Assembly: GCA_039180875.1 (NCBI GenBank)
Contig: JBCDCY010000006.1
Location: 124,001-188,000 of the forward strand
DNA length: 64,000 nt
Direction of reading: 5' to 3'
DNA from: JBCDCY01 sp039180875
GTDB taxonomy: Bacteria; Pseudomonadota; Alphaproteobacteria; Rhodobacterales; Rhodobacteraceae
Shown here: piece after piece, positions 1 through 9,180 of the stretch
Numbering within the stretch: the first letter of the stretch is position 1
Layout of the letters: each line of letters opens with the position of its first letter
The notes under the pieces: model-generated
What the model was told of the DNA's origin: nothing
Seen by the model: the letters and a program-made list of their open reading frames with translations, nothing else
Databases searched by the model: none
Position numbers and translations under genes: made by a program

Positions 1-207
1 CTCCTTGGCGCGGTGCATCAGGTGAAAGATCTCGGAGGTGCGGAGCATCGCCTTCGTCGGGATGCAGCCCCAATTGAGGCAGATGCCGCCGAGATGCTCG
101 CGCTCGACGATCACCGCCTTGAGGCCCAGTTGGGCCGCCCGGATCGCGGCGACATAGCCACCCGGCCCCGCGCCGATCACCGCCACGTCATAGGCTTGCT
201 CGGCCAT
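1..207 (-). CDS. lpd: Dihydrolipoyl dehydrogenase (E3), N-terminal fragment cut by window edge
   Basis: The gene reads leftwards out of the window; 69 codons are visible. The translation starts MAEQAYDVAVIGAGPGGYVA, an FAD-binding Rossmann fold (GxGxxG), followed by GGICLNWGCIPTKAML, the CxxxxC redox-disulfide motif of class I pyridine nucleotide-disulfide oxidoreductases. E3 reoxidises the lipoyl groups of 2-oxoacid dehydrogenase complexes using FAD and NAD. A GGGAGG ribosome binding site precedes the ATG at 207. The short form without a fused lipoyl domain at the N-terminus is what is seen. A mercuric or glutathione reductase is less likely given the GGICLNWGCIPTKA form of the active site. 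The C-terminal dimerisation domain lies outside the window. Confidence 0.9.
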   Translation of the reverse strand, partial: MAEQAYDVAVIGAGPGGYVAAIRAAQLGLKAVIVEREHLGGICLNWGCIPTKAMLRTSEIFHLMHRAKE

Positions 208-308
208 CCGCCGCCCTCCCGTTGCCGTCCTTTAGGATACCCTAGCGGTCAGGACCGCCGCGGCAATAGGCGCGGGCCGCATGGCGGCCTTGCAGGGCGG
301 GAAAGGCC

Positions 309-896
309 TCAGGCGGCCTGCAGTGCGCGCACCACGCCGCCATAGCCGCCGGCGGTGAGGAAGGCCTCCTCCGCCGGCGTCGTGGCGCGCTTCAGCGCGG
401 CGTTGCGATGCGGGAAGCGGCCGAAGCGGCGGATCACCTCGCGATGCGCCCGGGCGTGGACCATGTTGTCCGCCCCGGTCGCCGGCATGCGGGTGGCGAT
501 CAGGCGCACGCAGCGGTCCTGATCGGGCAGACATTCGGCGTGCATGAGCGGCAGGTAGAAGAACTGCCGCTCCGGCTCCGCCACGTGCAGGTCGTGGCCG
601 CGGGCGATGGCCTGCTTGGCCACCGACAGCGCCTTGGCATCGCTGGCGAAGGCGCGATGATCGTCGCGGTAGATGTTGCGCGGGAATTGGTCGAGCAGGA
701 TGAGGAGCGCCAGGGTGCCCGCCGACTTGCAGGTCCAGCAGTCGAGCTTGCCGGAGCGGGCCGCGATGACCTGATCCTCGAACCGCTCCCGGATCGTGGC
801 GTCAAGCGCGGGCTCGGAGGCATACCAGCCGTCCGGGCCGGTCTCCTTCACCCAGAACGTAACGACCGCTTCGTAGGACGCTTGATCAGGTGACAT
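309..896 (-). CDS. DUF924 family protein (TPR-like, function unknown)
   Basis: A 195-residue soluble protein with the family's recognisable core: LDQFPRNIYRDD, then AFASDAKAL, FFYLPLMHAE and, near the C-terminus, FGRFPHRN. These blocks define the DUF924 family (YPO2863 type), which folds like tetratricopeptide repeats and has no established biochemical role. I chose the ATG at 896 over the one at 920 because GAGGGGAAGGGG lies just upstream of it. No signal peptide or membrane segment is seen. It lies downstream of the MFS gene on the same strand, 61 bases away, and upstream of lpd with a gap of about 100 bases, so a loose operon is possible. Confidence 0.85.
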   Translation of the reverse strand: MSPDQASYEAVVTFWVKETGPDGWYASEPALDATIRERFEDQVIAARSGKLDCWTCKSAGTLALLILLDQFPRNIYRDDHRAFASDAKALSVAKQAIARGHDLHVAEPERQFFYLPLMHAECLPDQDRCVRLIATRMPATGADNMVHARAHREVIRRFGRFPHRNAALKRATTPAEEAFLTAGGYGGVVRALQAA

Positions 897-957
897 CGCG
901 GGCCCCTTCCCCTCCGGCACCCCTTTGTCTCAAGGGGAAACTGTTGGAGGTGTGTTG

Positions 958-2253
958 TCAAGAAACGAGCGGTTGTGTCTGTGACACTTCCCTCTCTTCT
1001 TCGCCTTCTGCCGCCTCCCGTGCCATTTCGATGGCGACTTCTTGCGCAGCCTCCACCGCGTAGGGGGAGGAGGAGGCGAGCACCGGGGGGTAGGAGCTGG
1101 TTTCCGCCACCGACGGTGCCGGGCGACGGGTCATGCGGTAAAGACCATAGAGCGCCATCAGCGCAAAGGCCGTGCCGAGGAAGGCAAAGTAGGCGCTGGC
1201 CGAGAAGGTCTCCATCAGCCAGCCGACCGCCACCGGGCCGCCGATGGCCCCGAGCCCGTTCAGGAAGACCAGGCCGGAGGCGGCGGCGGCCATATCCTCC
1301 AACTCGATGAAGTCGTTGGTGTAGGCGATGACCAGGGAGTAGAGCGGGTTGGCAAAGGCGCCGATCAGGAAGGCGACCGTCATCAGCACCAGCCGGCCGT
1401 CGGCCATGGTGACGCCCACAAGGCAGGTGAGCGCGCCCAGGAAGAAGATCACGGTGATCAGCCGCCGCCGGTCCATCCGGTCCGACAGCCAACCGATCGG
1501 GAATTGCAGCAGCAGACCGCCGGCGAAGATCAGGGCGACGAAGAGTGAGATGTCGGCGACCGACAGCCCCCGCTCCGTCCCGTAGACCGCGCCCATGCCA
1601 AACATCGCAGAGAAGATCGCGCCGAGGGCGATGGCGCTGACACAACCGAACGGTGAGATGCCGTAGAGCTGGCGCAGGCTCATCGGTTTCGTCGCCTCGG
1701 CATAGGGCGCAGGTGAGACGCTCAGCAGGATCGGCGCGAAGGAGATCGAGACGAGGACGGAGATGATGATGAAGAGCGTGTAGCCGGCGGCGTCGGCGAA
1801 GTTCAGGATGCCCTGGGCGGCGATCAGGCCGGCGAACTGCACGATCATGTAGAGCGACAGGGTCTGGCCCCGGGTCTCGTTGCTGGCGGCGTTGTTCAGC
1901 CAGCTTTCGGCGACGACGTAGACGCCGGAGAAGCAGAAGCCGACCATCAGGCGGATTGCCGACCAGGCGATCGGATCGGGCGCGGCGGGGAACAGGATGA
2001 AGCCGGCCGAGATGAAGGAGGCGAGGGCCGCGAAGACGCGCACATGGCCGACCCGGCGGATCAGGTAGGGTGTGGCGCGGGAGCCAAAGAGGAAGCCGAT
2101 GAAGTAGCAGGTGGTGATGATGGACATGGTGGCGGCATCGAAGCCCTCGATGGCGCCGCGCACGCCGAGCAGCGTGCCGTGCAGGCCGTTGCCCACCAGC
2201 AGCAGGAACATGCCGAACAGCAGCGCCGCCGCGTTCCGGATCACACCAAGCAT
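958..2253 (-). CDS. MFS transporter, 12 predicted membrane segments
   Basis: A 431-residue polytopic membrane protein. Hydrophobic segments alternate with short loops. The cytoplasmic loop between segments 2 and 3 carries GSRATPYLIRRVGHVRV, a degenerate MFS signature A, and its half-repeat GWLSDRMDRRRL appears between segments 8 and 9, as expected for two six-helix bundles. The last 55 or so residues form an acidic, hydrophilic cytoplasmic tail rich in Glu and Ala. The overall pattern resembles the YcaD-like branch of the major facilitator superfamily, which is proton-driven. The substrate cannot be read from sequence. The gene stands alone between DUF924 and queA on the same strand. Confidence 0.88.
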   Translation of the reverse strand: MLGVIRNAAALLFGMFLLLVGNGLHGTLLGVRGAIEGFDAATMSIITTCYFIGFLFGSRATPYLIRRVGHVRVFAALASFISAGFILFPAAPDPIAWSAIRLMVGFCFSGVYVVAESWLNNAASNETRGQTLSLYMIVQFAGLIAAQGILNFADAAGYTLFIIISVLVSISFAPILLSVSPAPYAEATKPMSLRQLYGISPFGCVSAIALGAIFSAMFGMGAVYGTERGLSVADISLFVALIFAGGLLLQFPIGWLSDRMDRRRLITVIFFLGALTCLVGVTMADGRLVLMTVAFLIGAFANPLYSLVIAYTNDFIELEDMAAAASGLVFLNGLGAIGGPVAVGWLMETFSASAYFAFLGTAFALMALYGLYRMTRRPAPSVAETSSYPPVLASSSPYAVEAAQEVAIEMAREAAEGEEEREVSQTQPLVS

Positions 2254-2370
2254 CTCGCCCCATCCCCGCTTCGATGGCTCGATTCGATGGGGGAGGGGTA
2301 GCAGCGCTGCTCGGCTGCGATCTGTCGCGCCCGCGACGCCGATGGGTCGTTTGGGATCAGTCGGCCGGGA

Positions 2371-3456
2371 TCAGTCGCGTGGGACCGCCGGCAGCAGCAG
2401 CGAGGCGTCGCCGTAGGAGAAGAAGCGATAGCGCGCGGCGATGGCATGGGCGTAGATCCGGCGCATCGGGTCGAGCCCGATCAGCGCGGCGACCAGCATC
2501 AGCAGGGTGGAGCGCGGCAGGTGGAAGTTGGTGAGCAGGCCGTCGATCGCCCGGAACTGGAAGCCGGGGGTGATGAAGATATCGGTCTCACCCTCCCACG
2601 GCGCGAGGCCGCCCGGGTGCGCCGCGGCAGTCTCGAGGATGCGCAGCACTGTGGTGCCGACCGCGATGACCCGGCCGCCGGCGGCGCGGGTGCGGGCGAT
2701 CGCGGCGACGGTCGGCGCAGGCACCCTGCCCCACTCGGCGTGCATCTTGTGCTCAGCGATGTGGGTCGCGGTGACCGGCCGGAAGGTGCCAGCGCCGACA
2801 TGGAGAGTGACGCGGGCCGTCTCGACCCCGGCGGCGATGAGGGCGTCGAGTAACGCGGCGTCGAAGTGCAGGCCCGCCGTGGGCGCCGCGACGGCGCCGC
2901 TCTCTTCGGCGAAGACGGTCTGGTAGTCGGTGCGGTCCCGGGCGTCGGCGGCGCGGCGGGTCGCGATGTAGGGCGGGAGCGGCATGAGGCCGGCCGCCGC
3001 GATTGCCGCGTCGAGCGCCGCGCCGGCCTGGTCGAAACGCAGTGTCACGTCGCCGCCCGCACGCTCCAGCACCTCGGCGGAGAGCGTGTCGGCGAAGCGG
3101 ATCCGATCTCCCGAGCGAAGGCGCTTGGCCGGGCGGGCGAGCGCCTGCCAGGTCTCGGCGTCGACGCGGCTGAGGAGCGTCACCTCGATCCGGGCGACGC
3201 CCGGGCCGTCGCTGGTCTCCCGCCGGCGCACGCCTTCGAGGCGGGCTGGGATAACCTTCGTGTCGTTGAAGATCAGCAGGTCGCCAGGGCGCAGCAGCCT
3301 CGGCAGATCGGTGACCTGGCGGTCCTCCAGACGCTCCCCGACGGCGACCAGCAGGCGCGCCGCGCTCCGCGGTTCGGCCGGGCGGAGGGCGATCAGCTCT
3401 TCGGGCAGGTCGAAGTCGAAGTCGTCGAGCCGCAGGCCCGGGCCGGGGGCCGACAT
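2371..3456 (-). CDS. queA: S-adenosylmethionine:tRNA ribosyltransferase-isomerase
   Basis: QueA transfers and isomerises the ribosyl group of S-adenosylmethionine onto preQ1-modified tRNA, giving epoxyqueuosine at the wobble position of GUN anticodons. The 361-residue product shows the family blocks LDDFDFDLPEELIA at the N-terminus, FNDTKVIPARL, APTAGLHFD, HVGAGTFRPV and TNFHLPRSTLLMLVAAL near the C-terminus. Length and order match the family. The start lies only 3 bases past the stop of the upstream AsmA-like gene, so the two are very probably co-transcribed and translationally coupled. A repeated GGATCAGTCG (2354 and 2368) spans its stop codon. Confidence 0.96.
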   Translation of the reverse strand: MSAPGPGLRLDDFDFDLPEELIALRPAEPRSAARLLVAVGERLEDRQVTDLPRLLRPGDLLIFNDTKVIPARLEGVRRRETSDGPGVARIEVTLLSRVDAETWQALARPAKRLRSGDRIRFADTLSAEVLERAGGDVTLRFDQAGAALDAAIAAAGLMPLPPYIATRRAADARDRTDYQTVFAEESGAVAAPTAGLHFDAALLDALIAAGVETARVTLHVGAGTFRPVTATHIAEHKMHAEWGRVPAPTVAAIARTRAAGGRVIAVGTTVLRILETAAAHPGGLAPWEGETDIFITPGFQFRAIDGLLTNFHLPRSTLLMLVAALIGLDPMRRIYAHAIAARYRFFSYGDASLLLPAVPRD

Positions 3457-3459
3457 GGC

Positions 3460-6400
3460 CTAGCGGTCGCGGCTCTGCTCGGCCCGCTCCGCCTCAACAG
3501 CATCGGCCTCGTCGCTCTGCACGTCGCCGCCGGCCATGACCCCGCGCAGCACCCCCGGGGCAAGGATGGAGAGCGGGTTCACCCGCACCCGCGGCGCCTC
3601 TGTCGGGCCGCGAAGGGAGTAGGTGAAGCCGAAGATCCCCTCCCCCTCCCGCCGGGTCAGGATGTCGCCGAGCACCGGCACGCCGCTTAGGATGCCGTTC
3701 AGCAGGTAGGCGGGAGAGACGACGCCGCGCATGTTCATGCGGGCCTCGCCTGGCACGTAGTCGCCCTCCATCGTGATGCCCATGCTGACGCCGGTGGCGC
3801 GGGCCGGCTGCAGCTCGAACCGGTCGGGATGCAGCACGAAGGGCGCGACGATCGAGTTGAAGGTAAGCCCGCCGGTGGAGAGCGAGTCGAGCACCCCCAC
3901 GACGGAGGCGATCTGCAGCATCTCCGCCAGCACCGGCGTGTCCTTGATGGTGATGTCGGTGATGCGGAGCTCACCCTCATAGACCCCGCGCCCGACCTGG
4001 GAGATGTCCAGGGTGAGCGCGCCGTCATGACCGGTCTCGAAGACACCGGCATCGCGCAGGAAGCTCCCCGCGTCTTCCGCCGAGAGCGAGAGCGCGATCT
4101 GATCGGCGGTGCCCGCAAGGTCGATGGCGACCGGCGTGCCCTCGTTGATCCGGCCGCGCACCCGGCCGCGCCGACCGTCGGCGTTCTGCACGATGGTGCC
4201 GCCGGCCGAGGTCAGGCGTACGCCGTCGGCGAGCGCGATCTCATCGAGGGCGAGGTTGAGGTGCAGCTCGGGCCGGGCCGCGTCCCCTTCCCCGTCGCTT
4301 GGCCGAGCGGGCGGTCGGGCGAAATTGGTGGGCAGCCGGCGTAAGTCGATGCGGCCGTCGGTCAGGCTGATGTCGAAGCGCGCGGGATCCTGGCGGATAT
4401 CGACGCGGCCGCTGCTCGCCAGCCACTCGCCTACCTCGATCTGCGAGAGGTTGAGCGCGCTCACCCGGCCGTCCCCGCCCATCTCCACGACGCCGGTCAG
4501 CGCCAGATCCTCCGCCGCGAGCGCCACACTCTCCAGCACCGGCTGCGCGCCAAGGGTGCCCTCGATGGTCAGGGTGCCCGGCTGGCCGGGTGCCTTCGAC
4601 CAGCCGAGCGGGGCAATGGTGACGTCGGCCGGGGTGAGATCGGTGGTCGCGGCGAAGCGAATGGGCCGGCTGCGCAGGTCGATCTCCACCGTGCCGGGCG
4701 CGGCGCCGTCCAGCACGCCCTCGGGCAAGGCAATGCCGAAGGCGGCCAGGGTTTCTTGGCGCAGGGTGACGTCAGCCACCACCAGGCTTGCCGGAGCGCT
4801 GCCGAAGCGCTGCTCCCACCGCAGGTCGAGGGGCACGCCGTCAAGCTCCGCCGCGCCGCTCAGCACCAGGCGCCGGTTGTCGCCGGCGAGGCTCAGACGC
4901 TCCGCCCGCAGATCCCGGCCGCGGGCGATGCTGTCGGAGGTGACGTCGTAAAGCTCAGCCGAGACCTGGGTCTCGACATCCGCCGTGGTCAGTCCGCGCA
5001 GGGTCGGGAAGCGCAGGCGTGCGCTCACCTCGGCCCGGCCGTCGGCAAGGTCCGGGGTGAGGTTGAGCCGCGACAGGAAGTTGAGCGGCGGATAGTCGAT
5101 CAGGGCGAGCACGTCGGGCACCCGACCCTCGCCGTTCAACCGCACATCCGCCTGGGCCGGGAAGGCGCGAATATCCTCGATGATGAAGGTGGCGTTGGCG
5201 ATGGCGATGGCGTCGCGCGCCTCCGGCGTCACCGTTGCGTCCTGCAGGGTGATGGAGAACTGCCGGTCCGTCAGCTCACCGATGCCGCTGCCGTCGCGGA
5301 TCGGCGGCATGGCGGGCAGATACTGCGCCTGGGCGTTGCTGAAGGCGAAGTCGCTGGAGAACTGCGCCCGCTCGCCCGGCACCAGGCGCACGCCGCCGCT
5401 CAACCGGGTGAGGCGGGTTTCGGGATCCATGTTGCGCTCGGCCCAGGAGCGGGCGCCGCGCGCCGCGTCAGGGGGCCAAAGGGCGAGGATCTCGCGGAGC
5501 GTGATGTCCTCGGCGCCAAGGTCGAGGGCGACGCGCCAGCCCTCCGGCTCCGCCTCCGCCGTGCCGCCGACATGGATTTTCAGATCGTCGGTGGTGAGGA
5601 AGAGCGAACCGATCTCGATCTTCAGCGGATCGTGCAGGATGCGGGCGGCGACGGCGCCGCCGGCAAAGGTCACGGGCCCGGCAAAGAGGCCGTTCTGGCC
5701 GATGACAACGTCGGAAAGGTTGAGTTGCACCACGGTGGGGGGCGCCGCGCCGAGGCGGGCGGTCGGCGGCGCCGCTTCCGGGTGGCGCTCGATCCAGCCG
5801 TCCATCCGGGCCGAGGCGCGATCGGTGGCGACGTCGAGGCGGCTGATGTCGAAGCGTCGGGCCACGACGTCGTAGGTGAAGTCGGCGATCGCCCGCTCGA
5901 CGGCGATCGGGGTCGGGGCAACCTGCTGGATTTCGCCCTTGCCGATGCGCAGTTGGCCGGCGAACGCCTGCAGCAGGCCGTCATCGCCAAGCCGCAGATC
6001 GAAGGCGCCGGAGATCGGCGCATCGACCCCGCGGAGCACATCGAGGGCGGCCAACTGGTCGGCCGCGTCGTCGGTGGCGGCGTTGCGGAAGACCACCCGC
6101 ATGTCGGTGGCCGTGGCACCCTGGCGGCGGTCGCCTTCGAGGGCGACGCTGGTGATCACGCCGTCCTCCCGCATCAGGCGGACGAAGAGGGCGACGACTG
6201 CGCCGTCGCCGTCGCGCTCGATGCTGAGAAAGCTGTCCTCCGCGCTCCAACTCCGCCCGCTGATCGCGTCGTCGTAGTCGAGCCTGAGGCCGGTGAACTC
6301 CACGAACTGCAATTCGGCGAGGGCCGGAATATCGGCCTCTCCCGTCAGGGCAGCGATGAAGGCGTCGGAGGTGCGGGCGGCGTTGCCGTCCTCCGCCCCG

Positions 6401-6921
6401 GCATCACCTCCGCCGAAGGCCAGGCTGAAGCGCCCCTCGGCATCTCGGTAGAGCTTGCCGTGGGCGTCGCGCACGGTGATCTCGCTCGGCGCCACCTCGC
6501 CCCGGACGAGGTCGGTGAAAGCGACACTAGCGGCGAGCGACGGCACGGCAAGCAGCGTCTCGCCGGCCCGACCCTCGACCGTCACGCCCTCCATCCGGAT
6601 GCCGGTGGGCATTTCGCCATCGCCGAGGGCGAGCACGATGCGCTCCACCCCGACCCGGCCTTCTCGGACCTGGGCCTGCAGCATGCGCTCGACGACCTCG
6701 GCGGCTCCGGGGATGGTGACGGGTCCCTGGCGCAGGCGGTAGAGCGCGCCGCCGCCCACCAGGGCGGTCAGCAGAGCGACGGTCAGCATGACGGAGACGG
6801 CGTTGCTCAGCCGGCGCCCGGCCCATGCCGACCGGCGCCGCTGTCGCGGCGGTCTTGCCACGGGAGCGGCCGCCTGTGGCGGCCCTTTACGCCGTCCTTT
6901 GCCGCGGGGTGCGCTGCCCAT
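3460..6921 (-). CDS. AsmA-family / DUF3971 envelope protein (YhdP-like)
   Basis: A large protein of 1153 residues with a basic cytoplasmic N-terminus (residues 1-38), one membrane segment (about 41-62) and a very long periplasmic region built of beta-rich repeats. The C-terminal 150 residues contain VGVLDSLSTGGLTFNSI, a GVVSPAYLLNGI block and RVNPLSILAPG, which match the AsmA-like C-terminal domain of YhdP/TamB-type proteins. Relatives are thought to bridge inner and outer membranes and move phospholipids; that role is inference here. I chose the ATG at 6921 because GGAGGGG lies 7 bases upstream; an in-frame ATG at 6966 has a weaker site. It is divergent from bcp and coupled to queA. Confidence 0.82.
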   Translation of the reverse strand: MGSAPRGKGRRKGPPQAAAPVARPPRQRRRSAWAGRRLSNAVSVMLTVALLTALVGGGALYRLRQGPVTIPGAAEVVERMLQAQVREGRVGVERIVLALGDGEMPTGIRMEGVTVEGRAGETLLAVPSLAASVAFTDLVRGEVAPSEITVRDAHGKLYRDAEGRFSLAFGGGDAGAEDGNAARTSDAFIAALTGEADIPALAELQFVEFTGLRLDYDDAISGRSWSAEDSFLSIERDGDGAVVALFVRLMREDGVITSVALEGDRRQGATATDMRVVFRNAATDDAADQLAALDVLRGVDAPISGAFDLRLGDDGLLQAFAGQLRIGKGEIQQVAPTPIAVERAIADFTYDVVARRFDISRLDVATDRASARMDGWIERHPEAAPPTARLGAAPPTVVQLNLSDVVIGQNGLFAGPVTFAGGAVAARILHDPLKIEIGSLFLTTDDLKIHVGGTAEAEPEGWRVALDLGAEDITLREILALWPPDAARGARSWAERNMDPETRLTRLSGGVRLVPGERAQFSSDFAFSNAQAQYLPAMPPIRDGSGIGELTDRQFSITLQDATVTPEARDAIAIANATFIIEDIRAFPAQADVRLNGEGRVPDVLALIDYPPLNFLSRLNLTPDLADGRAEVSARLRFPTLRGLTTADVETQVSAELYDVTSDSIARGRDLRAERLSLAGDNRRLVLSGAAELDGVPLDLRWEQRFGSAPASLVVADVTLRQETLAAFGIALPEGVLDGAAPGTVEIDLRSRPIRFAATTDLTPADVTIAPLGWSKAPGQPGTLTIEGTLGAQPVLESVALAAEDLALTGVVEMGGDGRVSALNLSQIEVGEWLASSGRVDIRQDPARFDISLTDGRIDLRRLPTNFARPPARPSDGEGDAARPELHLNLALDEIALADGVRLTSAGGTIVQNADGRRGRVRGRINEGTPVAIDLAGTADQIALSLSAEDAGSFLRDAGVFETGHDGALTLDISQVGRGVYEGELRITDITIKDTPVLAEMLQIASVVGVLDSLSTGGLTFNSIVAPFVLHPDRFELQPARATGVSMGITMEGDYVPGEARMNMRGVVSPAYLLNGILSGVPVLGDILTRREGEGIFGFTYSLRGPTEAPRVRVNPLSILAPGVLRGVMAGGDVQSDEADAVEAERAEQSRDR

Positions 6922-7081
6922 CCACTCGCCCCTCCGTCCGGCGCGTCGGCCGAACGCTCTGCCCATGTTTATTCCGTGCCGATCCGATCGACACGGGCCT
7001 ACCGCCTTGACCGCAGGCGGCGCGCGTTATCTCGCAAGCGGAACTCTAGCCCCTTTCGACTCGCGAAAGAAGGAACAACTG

Positions 7082-7555
7082 ATGACGAACGCTCGACCAG
7101 ATGTCGGGGATCCGGCCCCGGACTTCGCATTGCCGGCCAATGGCGGCGCGACGGTGCACCTTGGCGATCATGCCGGGCAGATGCTCGTCCTCTACTTTTA
7201 CCCGAAGGATGATACGTCGGGCTGCACCAAGGAAGCTATCGCTTTCACGGCGCAGATGGACGCATTTCGCGACGCCGGGGCGGCGGTTCTCGGCGTCTCG
7301 AAGGACAGCGTCGCCAAGCACGAGAAGTTCGTCGCCAAGCACGATCTGGCGGTCACGCTGCTTTCGGATGCCGAGGGCGATGTCTGTGAGCGCTACGGGA
7401 CGTGGGTCGAAAAGTCCATGTATGGAAAGACTTACATGGGGATTGAGCGCTCGACATTCGTGATCGACGGGGCCGGCAAGATCCGCCATGCCTGGCGCAA
7501 GGTGAAGGTGCCGGGGCATGTCGATGCGGTGCTGAAGGCACTGCGCGAAGGTTAA
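7082..7555 (+). CDS. bcp: Thioredoxin-dependent thiol peroxidase (Bcp/PrxQ)
   Basis: Bcp/PrxQ reduces hydrogen peroxide and organic hydroperoxides with electrons from thioredoxin. The 157-residue protein has the thioredoxin-fold peroxiredoxin pattern VLYFYPKDDTSGCTKEA, with the peroxidatic Cys in SGCT. The second Cys found five residues later in E. coli Bcp is absent (the text runs CTKEAIAF). The only other Cys is in GDVCERYG near residue 100, so this looks like a one-Cys or alternatively resolved enzyme. The ATG at 7082 follows AAGGA. It is divergent from the AsmA-like gene. A GC-rich hairpin at 7572-7600 lies just downstream. Confidence 0.93.
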   Translation: MTNARPDVGDPAPDFALPANGGATVHLGDHAGQMLVLYFYPKDDTSGCTKEAIAFTAQMDAFRDAGAAVLGVSKDSVAKHEKFVAKHDLAVTLLSDAEGDVCERYGTWVEKSMYGKTYMGIERSTFVIDGAGKIRHAWRKVKVPGHVDAVLKALREG

Positions 7556-7571
7556 CGCCGCGGGATCGTTC

Positions 7572-7600
7572 GGGGCCGGCGGATGGACCGTGCCGGCCCC
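7572..7600 (+). terminator. GC-rich hairpin after bcp
   Basis: GGGGCCGGC and GCCGGCCCC form 9-bp arms around an 11-base loop, starting 17 bases after the bcp stop codon. No T-run follows, so factor-independent termination is uncertain. It may act with Rho or stabilise the 3' end. Confidence 0.4.
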
Positions 7601-7842
7601 GGCGGATGCGCGATTCGCCCGACGCCGTGCCAGCCGGCGCAGGACCGGTACGGCGCGTCTTCCCGCGGGGGTTGAGCCCCCTCCCCTGCCCTAACGTCAC
7701 CGGTCGGAGCGTCGGCGGATCATCGCCAAAGGGCCTCGCTCCGGGCCGAATGCGGTTGCATAAACGGACGAAGGTCGGCTACCCAAAGTTGCTTTGCGCA
7801 AGCAAAGACCTGGCCGCGCGCTGGCCGGTGACGGAGGGACAA

Positions 7843-9180
7843 GTGAGCAGAAGTTCGCGACTAGACGGCGTCAATGCCGCACTCGCGCACGTCTTTCCAG
7901 AGCGTCGCGTACTGATCAGCGGCGCAGGGGAAGTGCGGCACGCGCGGATCTCGCCGCTCGGCCAGGCAGTGACGGCAGCGGCCGCCTTCTGCCTCGCCGG
8001 CTGGACCATCGCCTCGACCTCGTTCGCGGCCCTGAGCGTCTTTGACGAGCGCTCGGGCGGCGGCGGCAACGTTCGGGCCGTCTACGAGGAGCGGCTGGCC
8101 GATGCGCTGGCCGCCCGCGACCGGGCCGAGGCTGAGGCCGCCCGGGCTCGCAGCCACTTCCAGGCCGCGCTTGACGAGATCGGCCGCCAGCAGGCGGCCC
8201 AGATGACGGCCCTCGACAATCAGGCGGCCCTGACCGCCGGCCTCACCACGCTGCGCACGCAATACGGCGATGTCAGTCGGGAGCTTGAGGCGGCGGAAGC
8301 GGAGGCGGCGCATCTCAGCACCCGGATCGACAGCCTCGAGACCTCGATGAGCTCGACCGAAGGCTTCGAGCGGGACCTCTCTGAGACCGTAGCGATGCTG
8401 ACCGATGCCTTGGCCGAGACCACGGCGACCCGCGATGCTCTGCTGGCCGAGCGCGATGTGCTGACGGCGGAGGTCACCTCGCTGGAGTTCGAGCGGGAAA
8501 TCACCGCGCAGCGTCAGGAGCGCATCCTCGACCGGGTGGAGGAGGCGGTGATCGTCAGCCTCGAGCCCATGGAGAACATGCTGCGCGAAACCGGCCAGGA
8601 CGTGGACGCCTTACTCGCCAGCATCCGCGGCGACTATTCCGGCGCCGGCGGGCCGCTCCTATCGCTCTCCGCCCTCGCCCCGGGGGCCGAGCTGTTGCTG
8701 GAGGGGGAGCGCCTCGGCGGATTGATGACCGATCTTGAGCGGCTCGGCATGCTGCAGATCGCGGCGCAGAAGATCCCGCTCACCCATCCGGTGCGGAGCG
8801 CCACCCGCCTGACCAGCGGTTTCGGCCCGCGGCGCGATCCGATCAACCGCCGCATTCGTCCACATAACGGCGTCGACTTCGCCAGCCCCCACGGCACGGA
8901 TATCGTCTCCACGGCGGACGGCGAAGTGACTTTCGCCGGGCGGCTGAGCGGTTATGGCCGGGTGATCAAGATCAGACATGCCTGGGGACTTGAGACGCTG
9001 TATGCTCATCTGCACCGGATCCGGGTCTCAGTCGGGGACGAGGTTGTCCGCGGTCAACATATCGGCGATATGGGTAATACCGGCCGCAGCACGGGCACCC
9101 ATCTCCACTATGAGATCCGCCGCGACGGTATACCGACCAACCCCATGACCTACCTAAGGGCTGCGCGAAATGTTCTCTAA
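7843..9180 (+). CDS. M23 family metallopeptidase with coiled-coil (peptidoglycan endopeptidase)
   Basis: A 445-residue envelope protein. Residues about 35-60 form a membrane anchor, about 75-230 are heptad-rich coiled coil (many Ala, Glu, Arg), and the C-terminal 120 residues are a LytM/M23 domain. GFGPRRDP, HNGVDFASPHGT and HLHYE give the His, Asp and His zinc ligands, all intact, so this is likely an active DD-endopeptidase rather than an EnvC-like activator. I chose the GTG at 7843 because GGAGGGAC precedes it; no ATG fits as well. Its last 11 bases overlap the bactofilin gene. M23 plus bactofilin pairs are known to shape cells by local wall cutting. Confidence 0.9.
   Translation: MSRSSRLDGVNAALAHVFPERRVLISGAGEVRHARISPLGQAVTAAAAFCLAGWTIASTSFAALSVFDERSGGGGNVRAVYEERLADALAARDRAEAEAARARSHFQAALDEIGRQQAAQMTALDNQAALTAGLTTLRTQYGDVSRELEAAEAEAAHLSTRIDSLETSMSSTEGFERDLSETVAMLTDALAETTATRDALLAERDVLTAEVTSLEFEREITAQRQERILDRVEEAVIVSLEPMENMLRETGQDVDALLASIRGDYSGAGGPLLSLSALAPGAELLLEGERLGGLMTDLERLGMLQIAAQKIPLTHPVRSATRLTSGFGPRRDPINRRIRPHNGVDFASPHGTDIVSTADGEVTFAGRLSGYGRVIKIRHAWGLETLYAHLHRIRVSVGDEVVRGQHIGDMGNTGRSTGTHLHYEIRRDGIPTNPMTYLRAARNVL

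Noticed and set aside
848..2263. A 471-residue minus-strand frame over the MFS gene
   Set aside because: Out-of-frame shadow of the transporter, rich in Arg and His and without membrane segments.
4756..7212. An 818-residue open frame on the plus strand
   Set aside because: It is antisense to the AsmA-like gene and shows the His/Arg/Gly-rich composition of a GC-rich shadow frame; no ribosome binding site or motif supports it.
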